Assembly: GCF_018881575.1 (NCBI RefSeq)
Contig: NZ_JACVQB010000001.1
Coordinates: 916,986-980,985 of the forward strand
From: Polynucleobacter sp. UK-Kesae-W10
Lineage (GTDB): Bacteria; Pseudomonadota; Gammaproteobacteria; Burkholderiales; Burkholderiaceae
Length of the DNA: 64,000 bases
Direction of reading: 5' to 3'
In this document: positions 36,566 to 44,727 of the stretch, piece by piece
Numbering within the stretch: position 1 is the first letter of the stretch
Layout of the letters: every line of letters starts with the position of its first letter
Position numbers and translations under genes: made by a program
Notes under the pieces: model-generated
Seen by the model: the letters and a program-made list of their open reading frames with translations, nothing else
The model's database searches: none
What the model was told of the DNA's origin: nothing

Positions 36566-37981
36566 ATGACGAAGACCGTCGCTGATGTGATGAAGTTAGT
36601 TAAAGAGAAAGAATGTACTTTCGTTGATTTCCGCTTTGTAGATACAAAGGGTAAAGAGCAGCACACAACAGTACCTATTTCTGCATTTGACGAAGACAAG
36701 TTTGAGAGCGGTCATGCATTTGACGGCTCTTCTATTGCTGGTTGGAAGGGTATTGAAGCTTCTGACATGTTGCTCAAACCAGATCCAACAGCTGCTTACA
36801 TTGATCCATTCTATGAAGAGCCAACATTGGTGTTGACTTGTGATGTGATCGAGCCAGCAGATGGCAAAGGTTATGACCGCGATCCACGCTCTATTGCAAA
36901 ACGTGCTGAAGCATATTTGAAGAGCACCGGTCTTGGTGACGCTGCTTACTTTGGCCCAGAGCCAGAGTTCTTTGTATTTGACGGCGTTCGCTGGGGTGCT
37001 GATATGCAGGGTTGCTTCGTGAAGATTGATTCCGAAGAGGCTCCATGGTCATCAGGCGCTGAAATCGAAGGCGGCAATACTGGCCACCGTCCAGGTAAAA
37101 AGGGCGGTTACTTCCCAGTAGCTCCTGTAGATACTTTCCAAGATATGCGTTCTGAAATGTGCTTGATTCTCGAATCATTGGGCATTCCAGTTGAAGTTCA
37201 CCACCATGAAGTTGCTGGTCAAGGCCAAAACGAATTGGGTACCAAGTTCAGCACATTAGTACAGCGTGCTGACTGGACTATCTGGCAGAAGTATGTCATT
37301 CAAAACGTAGCGCACGCTTATGGCAAGACAGCCACTTTCATGCCTAAGCCAGTAGTTGGTGATAACGGTTCTGGTATGCACGTTCACCAATCCGTTTGGA
37401 AGAACGGCGAGAACTTGTTTGCTGGTAACGGCTACGCAGGTTTGTCAGAGTTCGCATTGTTCTACATTGGCGGCATCATTAAGCACGCTAAAGCATTGAA
37501 CGCGATTACCAACCCAGGTACAAACTCATACAAGCGTTTGGTTCCAGGCTTTGAGGCTCCAGTGAAGTTGGCCTACTCAGCACGTAACCGTTCTGCTTCT
37601 ATCCGTATTCCACACGTTTCAAATCCTAAGGGTCGTCGTATCGAAACTCGCTTCCCAGATCCATTGGCAAACCCATACTTGGCATTCTCTGCCTTGTTGA
37701 TGGCTGGTTTGGATGGTGTTCAGAACAAGATTCATCCTGGCGATGCTGCGGATAAGAACTTGTATGACTTACCACCAGAAGAAGATGCAAAGATCCCAAC
37801 CGTTTGCGCAAGCTTGGAAGAGGCATTGGATGCATTGAAGAAAGATCACGAGTTCTTGACTCGCGGTGGTGTATTCACTGAATCCATGATTGATGCATAT
37901 ATCAATTTGAAGATGGAAGATGTCACACGTTTCCGTATGACAACTCATCCAATCGAATTTGATATGTACTACTCCCTGTAA
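36566..37981 (+). CDS. glnA: Glutamine synthetase, type I
   Basis: GlnA makes glutamine from glutamate, ammonia and ATP. The 471 residues match type I-beta enzymes: [13 protein letters not shown] (adenylate/Mg loop), [42 protein letters not shown] and NRSASIRIP. Tyr400 in NLYDLPPEE is the conserved adenylylation site, so control by GlnE is expected. A GAGGAG site precedes the ATG. The gene's leader carries NtrC-like boxes and ntrB-ntrC follow. Codon choice is strongly biased, as in a highly expressed gene. Confidence 0.98.
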   Translation: MTKTVADVMKLVKEKECTFVDFRFVDTKGKEQHTTVPISAFDEDKFESGHAFDGSSIAGWKGIEASDMLLKPDPTAAYIDPFYEEPTLVLTCDVIEPADGKGYDRDPRSIAKRAEAYLKSTGLGDAAYFGPEPEFFVFDGVRWGADMQGCFVKIDSEEAPWSSGAEIEGGNTGHRPGKKGGYFPVAPVDTFQDMRSEMCLILESLGIPVEVHHHEVAGQGQNELGTKFSTLVQRADWTIWQKYVIQNVAHAYGKTATFMPKPVVGDNGSGMHVHQSVWKNGENLFAGNGYAGLSEFALFYIGGIIKHAKALNAITNPGTNSYKRLVPGFEAPVKLAYSARNRSASIRIPHVSNPKGRRIETRFPDPLANPYLAFSALLMAGLDGVQNKIHPGDAADKNLYDLPPEEDAKIPTVCASLEEALDALKKDHEFLTRGGVFTESMIDAYINLKMEDVTRFRMTTHPIEFDMYYSL

Positions 37982-37995
37982 GCGAAGGAGAGAAC

Positions 37996-39129
37996 TTGAG
38001 CGCAGGTTTGTTGCGCAATTCGTTCAAGGGAGCAGCTTCGGCTGCTCCTTTTTTTCCGACATTGCTCGATCAGATGCCCAATGCCATCGTGGTTTTTGAG
38101 GCTGAGAACCAACAATTGGTTTATGTGAATCCCGCTGCGGAGTCAGCGTTAGATCTTTCACGTAAGTCACTTGAGGGTCAATCTGTGCACGATTTATTTG
38201 GGGACAACGAAGCGCTCAATTCTATGATTAGCGAAGTGAAGCTGGGTCATGTCATGGCGCAGCGCCAAGAAATGGTCCTACATTCATTGCCCGGCAGTAT
38301 TCATCAAGATTCCATTCCGGCCCACGTAGTAGTGGCCTCCTTGGAGGATCCTGCTTTGATTATGATGGAGTGGTTTCCGATTGATCAGCAGCTTCGTAGT
38401 GAGCGTGATGAGCGCGTCACACAACAAGTAGAGGCTAATAAGCAGTTGATGCGCAATCTTGCGCACGAGATCAAGAACCCGTTGGGCGGCATTCGTGGAG
38501 CTGCTCAATTACTGGAGTTTGAATTACCTGAGAAAGGTTTGCGTGAATATACGCAAGTCATTATTAAGGAATCTGATCGTCTGCAGACTCTCGTCGATCG
38601 ACTCTTAGCTCCACATCGCAAGGCTCATGTGATTGAAGCCTTTAATGTGCATGAAGCCTTAGAACGTGTGCGCAGTTTGGTGTTAGCTGAGTTTCCCAAA
38701 GGGTTACGCATTATTCGCAACTATGACACTAGCTTGCCTGATGTATTAGGGGATCGCGAACAATTGATTCAGGCGGTCCTCAACATTGTGCATAACGCAG
38801 CTCAAGCACTTTCAGAAGAAATTGCTCAGGGCATTGCGCAGATTGAATTGAAAACTCGGGTTGCCCGATCCGTCACCATCGCTAAGCATCGCTATAAGTT
38901 AGCCATGGATTTGCATGTGATCGATAACGGCCCTGGTATTCCAAAGGAAATTATTGAGCGCATCTTCTTTCCGCTAGTTTCTGGGCGCGAAGGGGGTAGT
39001 GGCTTGGGTCTGACCCTAGCGCAAACCTTTGTTCAACAGCATCAGGGCTTTATTGCATGCGATAGCCGCCCTGGCCGCACCGATTTTCATATACAAATTC
39101 CATACCGCACGCAGGAGAAAACATCATGA
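37996..39129 (+). CDS. glnL: NtrB (GlnL), nitrogen sensor histidine kinase
   Basis: NtrB phosphorylates or dephosphorylates NtrC under control of PII. The 377-residue protein has an N-terminal PAS domain (about 25-130: LDQMPNAIVVFEAENQQLVYVNP), a HisKA segment with LAHEIKNPLGGIRGAAQ (phospho-His157), an N box (VLNIVHNAAQALSEE), G1 (DNGPGIPKEI) and G2 (GREGGSGLGL). The start is a TTG at 37996, with GGAG five bases upstream. The first 20 codons contain an intrinsic terminator (38029-38055), so an ATG at 38074 that would clip the PAS helix is an alternative. Stop overlaps ntrC by four bases. Confidence 0.93.
   Translation: MSAGLLRNSFKGAASAAPFFPTLLDQMPNAIVVFEAENQQLVYVNPAAESALDLSRKSLEGQSVHDLFGDNEALNSMISEVKLGHVMAQRQEMVLHSLPGSIHQDSIPAHVVVASLEDPALIMMEWFPIDQQLRSERDERVTQQVEANKQLMRNLAHEIKNPLGGIRGAAQLLEFELPEKGLREYTQVIIKESDRLQTLVDRLLAPHRKAHVIEAFNVHEALERVRSLVLAEFPKGLRIIRNYDTSLPDVLGDREQLIQAVLNIVHNAAQALSEEIAQGIAQIELKTRVARSVTIAKHRYKLAMDLHVIDNGPGIPKEIIERIFFPLVSGREGGSGLGLTLAQTFVQQHQGFIACDSRPGRTDFHIQIPYRTQEKTS
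38029..38055 (+). terminator. Intrinsic terminator inside the 5' end of ntrB
   Basis: GGAGCAGC-TTCG-GCTGCTCC followed by seven T residues: an 8-bp GC-rich stem with a UUCG tetraloop, 48 bases after the glnA stop. It overlaps codons of ntrB encoding AASAAPFF, so it would set the ratio of glnA to ntrBC transcripts. Confidence 0.88.
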
Positions 39130-40577
39130 AACCAATTTGGATCGTCGACGATGACCAATCGATTCGTTGGGTCTTGGAAAAGGCATTAGCGCGGGAGAAT
39201 ATTCCGCACAAGAGCTTCTCCAATCCAAACGACGTGCTCAATGCATTGGAAAAAGATACGCCTCAGGTATTAATCTCGGATATTCGTATGCCCCGTGGTA
39301 ATGGTTTGGATTTATTGCAGCAAGTTAAAGCGAGTCATCCGAATTTACCAGTCATTATCATGACTGCGTATTCTGATTTGGATTCAGCGGTTTCTTCTTT
39401 TCAAGGCGGCGCATTTGAATACCTCACCAAACCTTTTGATGTGGAAAAGGCAGTTGAGTTAATTCATCGCGCAGTTGAGCAGGGTATTCGTAGTGAGTCA
39501 GGCGCGAAAGAATTAACCGGTTGGCGTCAAGAGGCCACCGAGATTATTGGTCAGGCACCTGCTATGCAGGAAATTTTCCGTGCCATTGGTCGTTTGGCTC
39601 AGTCACATGCCACTGTACTGATTACCGGCGAATCCGGTACAGGTAAAGAGTTGGTTGCGCATGCTTTGCATAAGCACAGCCCACGTGCTAAGGGTCCTTT
39701 TGTTTCATTAAGCACCTCAGCAGTACCAAAAGATTTGTTGGAATCAGAGCTGTTTGGTCATGAGCGTGGTGCCTTTCCTGGTGCCCAAACATTGCGTCGT
39801 GGACGTTTTGAACAAGCCGATGGCGGAACCTTATTTTTAGGCGAAGTAGGTGATTTGCCATTTGACTTGCAAACTCGCCTATTGCGCGTTCTGACTGATG
39901 GCCATTTCTATCGCATCGGCGGGCAAGATCCGATTAAGGCGAATGTCCGCATTATTGCCTCAACTCATCAAAACTTAGAACAGCGCGTTGCCGCTGGCTT
40001 GTTCCGCGAAGATTTATTGCATCGTTTGAATGTGATTCGTTTACGCATGCCATCTTTGCGCGAGCGCAGTGAAGATATTGCAATGTTGGCAAGGCACTTT
40101 ATGCTCTCTTGCGCGAAATCCTTGGGGGTAGAGCCAAAGAAACTCTCCGATGAAGTGCTTAAAGAGATTAGCGCCATGCCTTTTCCAGGTAACGTGCGCC
40201 AGCTAGAGAACTTGTGCCACTGGTTAACCGTCATGACGCCAGCAAGCATTATTGGGGTATCTGATTTACCTACAGACATCTTGGCCGAAGCAGGAGAACA
40301 GTCGGTAGTGTTGCAAGGCGAGTCAGCGCCTGTAAATCCGGCGTTGGCTAAAGTGGCTGCTGGTGATTGGGAGAGTGGTCTTGGCCGTTTGGCAGTCAAA
40401 ATGCTGCAAGACGGTGATCAGAATGTCTTTGATGCACTATCCTCTCGTTTTGAGAAGGCGGTATTGCAGGCTGCACTTGAAGTGACTCGCGGACGACGCG
40501 TAGAGGCAGCTCAGCGCTTAGGTATTGGGCGTAATACGATTACAAGAAAATTGCAGGAACTGGGGATAGATGACTGA
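39126..40577 (+). CDS. glnG: NtrC (GlnG), nitrogen response regulator, with altered GAFTGA and Walker B
   Basis: A 483-residue regulator with a receiver domain (phospho-Asp52 in LISDIRMP, Lys in TKPFD), a central AAA+ domain and a C-terminal Fis-type HTH (about 440-480, VEAAQRLGIGRNTITRKLQ). Walker A is intact (GESGTGKE) as is REDLLHRLNV. However, the sigma-54-contacting loop reads GAFPGA at 215-220 (Pro for the conserved Thr) and the Walker B stretch is TLFLGEVGD, with Gly239 replacing the Mg-coordinating Asp. Sigma-54 activation may thus be lost; Rhodobacter capsulatus NtrC, which also lacks GAFTGA, works with sigma-70. Frame is otherwise complete, so this is not a simple pseudogene. Confidence 0.92.
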   Translation: MKPIWIVDDDQSIRWVLEKALARENIPHKSFSNPNDVLNALEKDTPQVLISDIRMPRGNGLDLLQQVKASHPNLPVIIMTAYSDLDSAVSSFQGGAFEYLTKPFDVEKAVELIHRAVEQGIRSESGAKELTGWRQEATEIIGQAPAMQEIFRAIGRLAQSHATVLITGESGTGKELVAHALHKHSPRAKGPFVSLSTSAVPKDLLESELFGHERGAFPGAQTLRRGRFEQADGGTLFLGEVGDLPFDLQTRLLRVLTDGHFYRIGGQDPIKANVRIIASTHQNLEQRVAAGLFREDLLHRLNVIRLRMPSLRERSEDIAMLARHFMLSCAKSLGVEPKKLSDEVLKEISAMPFPGNVRQLENLCHWLTVMTPASIIGVSDLPTDILAEAGEQSVVLQGESAPVNPALAKVAAGDWESGLGRLAVKMLQDGDQNVFDALSSRFEKAVLQAALEVTRGRRVEAAQRLGIGRNTITRKLQELGIDD

Positions 40578-41418
40578 TTCAATTCGAATTGCGGCGTGGA
40601 ATGTGAATTCCTTAAAAGTTCGCCTTCCACACGTACTTCGTTGGCTGCAGGATCAAGAAAAAAAGCAACAACCCATTGATGGCTTGTGCTTGCAAGAGCT
40701 TAAGCTGACCGATGATAAGTATCCCCATCAAGAGTTGGAGGCAGCAGGCTACCTAAGCCTTGCCGCTGGCCAAAAGACCTACAACGGCGTGGCGATAATT
40801 GTGCGCAAAGCTGCGTTAGCCTCTATCGCCTCAGATGTCGCTACCAGCTTTCTCAAGCCGGTTCGAAATATTCCGCAATTTGAAGATGAGCAGCAGCGTA
40901 TTCTAGCTGCCACTATTCCATTTGCTGGCATGCAGCCAATCCGATTGGTCTCTGCCTACTTCCCGAATGGACAATCGCCTGATAGCGATAAGTTTGTTTA
41001 TAAACTGGGTTGGTTAAAAGCCCTCCAAACTTGGTTATCAGAAGAACTTGCACAAACTCAACGTCTAGCGCTTCTTGGAGACTTTAATATTGCTCCGGCT
41101 GATGAGGATGTCCACGATCCTAAGGCTTGGGAAGGTCAGAACTTGGTTTCACTACCAGAAAGAAACGCTTTTCAAGAATTGCTAAACCTTGGAATGCACG
41201 ATTCCTTTAGGATGTTTGAGCAAGCACCTAAGACTTATAGTTGGTGGGATTACCGCATGATGGGCTTTAGAAGAAATGCGGGTATGCGCATCGATCACAT
41301 CCTATTAAGCGAAGCCCTCAAAGCGCAATGCAGCGCTAGTGTGGTAGATAAAGAGCCAAGAACTTGGGAGCAGCCCTCAGACCATGCCCCGGTGATTGCT
41401 ACCATTAAAAAATCCTAA
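40570..41418 (+). CDS. xth: Exodeoxyribonuclease III
   Basis: ExoIII/AP endonuclease of base-excision repair, 282 residues. AAWNVNSLKVRL and LQELKLTDDKYP hold the metal-binding Asn and Glu; LLGDFNIAPADEDVHDP and the C-terminal RIDHILLS and QPSDHAPVIATI have the Asp/His catalytic residues. The ATG at 40570 overlaps the end of ntrC by eight bases, so it is probably transcribed with ntrBC. Confidence 0.94.
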   Translation: MTDSIRIAAWNVNSLKVRLPHVLRWLQDQEKKQQPIDGLCLQELKLTDDKYPHQELEAAGYLSLAAGQKTYNGVAIIVRKAALASIASDVATSFLKPVRNIPQFEDEQQRILAATIPFAGMQPIRLVSAYFPNGQSPDSDKFVYKLGWLKALQTWLSEELAQTQRLALLGDFNIAPADEDVHDPKAWEGQNLVSLPERNAFQELLNLGMHDSFRMFEQAPKTYSWWDYRMMGFRRNAGMRIDHILLSEALKAQCSASVVDKEPRTWEQPSDHAPVIATIKKS

Positions 41419-41437
41419 GCGGTTCACCCACGCATCC

Positions 41438-42046
41438 ATGATGCCTATTTTGTATTCGTATCGAAGATGTCCTTATGCCATGAGAGCGCGGATGGCTTTG
41501 AAGTATGCGGGCATTCAAATTGAGCATCGAGAAATTGAGCTCAGAAATAAACCACGCTCAATGCTCCAAGCATCTCCCAAAGGAACTGTTCCTGTATTGC
41601 TCGTTGAAGGTAAGGTCATTGATCAAAGTCTCAACATCATGCACTGGGCCCTTCAGCAATCGGATCCCGATGGATGGAAGGGCGTCGACGAACTGCTTGC
41701 TCAAGATTGGATTGAGAAAAATGATGGCCCATTTAAAAGGCTATTAGACCAATACAAATACCCTAATCGCCATCCTGATTTGAACCCCAATGAGGTATTG
41801 CAGAGTGCCATACATCTGATGTTAGAGCCCATGGAGCTAACATTACAGACCCACCCTTTTTTAATGGGTGCCAAGCAGACCTGGGTAGACATTGCTATCT
41901 TTCCGTTTATTCGGCAGTTCTCAATGGTCAAGCCGGAGCGTTTTCAAGAGCTAGCTCTGCCTGCGCTTCGGGCGTGGCTCCAGCTACATCTTGAATCCGA
42001 TTTATTTCAGGCGGTGATGGAAAAACATCCAACTTGGTTGGATTGA
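41438..42046 (+). CDS. Glutathione S-transferase family protein
   Basis: A 202-residue protein with a thioredoxin-fold N-terminal domain: YSYRRCPYAMRARMAL has Cys11 in a CPYA context, and GTVPVLLVEGKVIDQSL gives the cis-Pro and the glutathione-binding QS. The C-terminal helical domain follows from about 85. This pattern is nearer to omega/GrxB-like GSTs that act as reductases than to classical transferases. An ATG at 41438 is chosen over the upstream start that runs in from the xth end; ATG at 41441 is equally possible. Confidence 0.85.
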   Translation: MMPILYSYRRCPYAMRARMALKYAGIQIEHREIELRNKPRSMLQASPKGTVPVLLVEGKVIDQSLNIMHWALQQSDPDGWKGVDELLAQDWIEKNDGPFKRLLDQYKYPNRHPDLNPNEVLQSAIHLMLEPMELTLQTHPFLMGAKQTWVDIAIFPFIRQFSMVKPERFQELALPALRAWLQLHLESDLFQAVMEKHPTWLD

Positions 42047-42069
42047 TTCAATGGATAAGGCAAGAGTGA

Positions 42070-42402
42070 TCAATTGCATTGCCGATATTTTTGCTTCTTA
42101 GCATCAATAAGGTAGTCAACAAATACCAACAGAGGGTCAAACTGCTTTTCCCCCAGAATTGCAAATTGAAATCCTTTTGGCGCTACTTGATTTGACCCAA
42201 ACCAGGAATAGGCCGTCATCAAGCGTGAGGTCTTTCCGTTAATGGTTAAATCGACATCCGAGGCGGTACCATTGTTATCGGGATTAACGAGTCGGTATTC
42301 AATATTCGTCTTACCGTTGCAATAGACCACCCCCTCTGCCTTCTCCATGGCACTGGCAAACAAGGGGATGCACAAAAGTAGGGCGGTAATAGCTCTCAAC
42401 AT
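42070..42402 (-). CDS. Small exported protein of unknown function
   Basis: 110 residues with a signal peptide (MLRAITALLLCIPLFASA) and a small mature domain containing two Cys (VVYCNGKTN near the start and YRQCN at the end) that could form a disulfide. I do not recognise the family. A start seven codons upstream is possible. It converges with the GST gene and is divergent from the lipoprotein gene across 35 bases, at the edge of a more AT-rich segment. Confidence 0.65.
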   Translation of the reverse strand: MLRAITALLLCIPLFASAMEKAEGVVYCNGKTNIEYRLVNPDNNGTASDVDLTINGKTSRLMTAYSWFGSNQVAPKGFQFAILGEKQFDPLLVFVDYLIDAKKQKYRQCN

Positions 42403-42437
42403 ATAAAATACCAATAATTTCAATAATAATCTTCTGT

Positions 42438-42812
42438 ATGAATTTTAAGCGACTAATCCTGTCATGTTTTGCAATATTTAGTATTAGCTCTTGCACTACC
42501 TATCGCTATGAGTACATAGCCCCTCCAACGGAGTCGGGTAAAACTTGTGCAACTCAATGCATGACCACAAAGCAGGTTTGTTATAACGCAATGGGACAAC
42601 AGGCGCAGAATAATGCTAATGCATGCCATCAGCAAAATAATTTTAGCTATCAAGCCTGCGTGAACCGTGCGCAAAGTCATGATGATGTCAAAAAATGTAA
42701 CCCCAATCCTCAGTATTGCCCAACCAATCCAAATTACTGGCAGTGCGATGAATCTTATAGACAGTGTTTCGCTACTTGTGGCGGCACTGTGAATGTATAC
42801 AAAAACGAGTAG
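42438..42812 (+). CDS. Cysteine-rich lipoprotein of unknown function
   Basis: 124 residues. The N-terminal MNFKRLILSCFAIFSISSC is a lipoprotein signal with Cys at residue 19. The mature part has ten more Cys (for example KTCATQC, CNPNPQYC, QCDESYRQCFATC), enough for five disulfides, and many Asn/Gln. No known family. Its stop is five bases before the autotransporter ATG, which suggests co-expression and export to the envelope. Confidence 0.75.
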   Translation: MNFKRLILSCFAIFSISSCTTYRYEYIAPPTESGKTCATQCMTTKQVCYNAMGQQAQNNANACHQQNNFSYQACVNRAQSHDDVKKCNPNPQYCPTNPNYWQCDESYRQCFATCGGTVNVYKNE

Positions 42813-42817
42813 AGCGA

Positions 42818-44647
42818 ATGAAACTTAAAAATAAAATACTGTTAGTAATTCAAGGATTTTTAATTGCTTTATTGGTTGGCTACGCAAATATAAGTACAGC
42901 GGCACCATGTACCCCAGACAGTACCAGCCCATCTAGCGACTGCTCGGATTTATTAATAAATTCAAATGCAGGTGTATTGGTAAATAATTACACTATTAGT
43001 GCAACTGGAACCTTTGCGGTAAGAGATACTGCGGGCGGCACTTTTTCGCTATTTACCAATAACGGAACAATCAACTCAGGAACGACGGCTGCAGTTGCGA
43101 TTGGTACTGCTGTAGGAAATTTTGTGAATAACGGCACGATTCGCAACGGCTTGCCCTCTGCTCCTGTTGGCTCAGGTGGCATCGCTGTTGGCTCAGGCGG
43201 ATCCATTGTCACCTTGACTAATACAGGATCAATAACACCAACCTCTGGCAATGGAGTTCAGAATCTCGCTGGCGGCTCTATTGATTCAATCATTAATTCA
43301 GGAGTAATTGGATCTGGCTCAACTTTTGGTGTAGCAAACGCAGGCACAATCGGCACCATCACCAATACTGGAAGAATTAGTGGTGCAGTAGAAGGTATTC
43401 AGAATGGTGGAACCATTGGAGTTATAAACAATTCAAATGGCTCCCTTTTTTATAATGGAAGACTTCCCAGTTCATATAACGTAATCATTAATAGCCCATC
43501 TGACTATGGACAAATTCGCCTTCAGACAGGCTCTGGAGCGATGAATTTTGGAATATATGCAGGCTCAACGGTTGCAAAAGGAACTTATGCATCCGTATTG
43601 ATGTCTAACTTTACATCGACAAATCTCAATAATCTAAGCGGTAATTACAATGGCTTCACGTATAAATTGATTCAAAATTTAAGCAATTGGGATCTTGTGG
43701 TTACCGGTGCTTCTACGGCCGATACCCAACAATCCCTTGCCAATACTGCGAAAGTCTTGCAGGGCACGTACACTATCCAAAATGCGGCTCTGGTCAATAG
43801 CTTTACCTATGACTGTAATGAGTTTGGCGCTAATAACGTTTGCGTGAGTGCGGGTGGCCGCAATACTGCTGTATCTGCAGCTAACGGATTAAACAACACA
43901 AGCGCATTACTGATTGCAGCTTATCGTCCGCATCCTAATTATCGTGTTGGTGCATATGTAGACCAAAATCTTTCGGTGAATAATGCCGGAAGCACTGTTA
44001 ATCTTGGCAATAACACACCATTAATTGGCTTGTTTGCCGCCTGGAATGAGCGTTTAGATGGCACAGGTGCCGAAGTTAAGGCCTCTACTGCCTACGGTCA
44101 AAAGAACACAACCATTACCAGACAAGTGGTAGGTTCCTCGGAAGCTGGCTCTGGCTCATCTCAGTTAAATAGTCAAGGCATCCAATTGGTCGGAAAGTAC
44201 GGCTTTGGTGTAGTGAAGGACGTTATTGTTTCGCCATACGCAGGCATTCGTTATACCCAGAATAATATGGGTGGATACACAGAAGGGGCATCTAGCTCTG
44301 TAACCGCTCCATTAACCTATAGTGCTTTGAATACAAACGCTACAACTGCTTTAGCTGGTGTAGGGGCTTCCTATCAATTTATTCCTCAAGCGCTTGTATT
44401 TGCTAGTGCTGGTGTAGAAACTGATACCAATACTTCAAATGGCACTTACTCCGCCACTGGAATAGCTGGCTTAGCCCCAGTGAACTTTAATGCGAATCTA
44501 GTAAAAACTCGTGCAACAGCGATGCTTGGTGCAGCCTATGATGTAGTAAAAAATCAGCGACTAGCAATCACTGGAATTTATAGGCAAGAGCCATACCAAG
44601 CAATGCAAACTACTACTGTGATGGCAACTTATACGATAGGTCTATAA
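42818..44647 (+). CDS. Autotransporter-type outer-membrane protein
   Basis: 609 residues from the ATG at 42818. A signal peptide (about 1-28, LLVIQGFLIALLVGYANISTA) is followed by a passenger of about 290 residues rich in Gly, Asn, Ser and Thr with repeats such as ITNTGRI, IINSGVI and FVNNGTI, typical of a parallel beta-helix. The last 290 residues form a beta-barrel domain beginning near TQQSLANTAKVLQ and ending in VMATYTIGL; the final residue is Leu rather than the usual aromatic. An earlier in-frame start would run into the lipoprotein gene. Passenger function cannot be read. Confidence 0.85.
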   Translation: MKLKNKILLVIQGFLIALLVGYANISTAAPCTPDSTSPSSDCSDLLINSNAGVLVNNYTISATGTFAVRDTAGGTFSLFTNNGTINSGTTAAVAIGTAVGNFVNNGTIRNGLPSAPVGSGGIAVGSGGSIVTLTNTGSITPTSGNGVQNLAGGSIDSIINSGVIGSGSTFGVANAGTIGTITNTGRISGAVEGIQNGGTIGVINNSNGSLFYNGRLPSSYNVIINSPSDYGQIRLQTGSGAMNFGIYAGSTVAKGTYASVLMSNFTSTNLNNLSGNYNGFTYKLIQNLSNWDLVVTGASTADTQQSLANTAKVLQGTYTIQNAALVNSFTYDCNEFGANNVCVSAGGRNTAVSAANGLNNTSALLIAAYRPHPNYRVGAYVDQNLSVNNAGSTVNLGNNTPLIGLFAAWNERLDGTGAEVKASTAYGQKNTTITRQVVGSSEAGSGSSQLNSQGIQLVGKYGFGVVKDVIVSPYAGIRYTQNNMGGYTEGASSSVTAPLTYSALNTNATTALAGVGASYQFIPQALVFASAGVETDTNTSNGTYSATGIAGLAPVNFNANLVKTRATAMLGAAYDVVKNQRLAITGIYRQEPYQAMQTTTVMATYTIGL

Positions 44648-44662
44648 GGATATAAATTGCTT

Positions 44663-44691
44663 AAAAAGCCCGCATTCTTGCGGGCTTTTTT
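44663..44691. terminator. Bidirectional terminator after the autotransporter gene and prlC
   Basis: A 12-bp stem AAAAAGCCCGCA / TGCGGGCTTTTT with loop TTCT lies between the two convergent genes; the A and T runs at either side make it active in both directions. Confidence 0.9.
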
Positions 44692-44727
44692 ATCTTTGAT
44701 GGGTTATTAAAAAGCACCATCACACTC

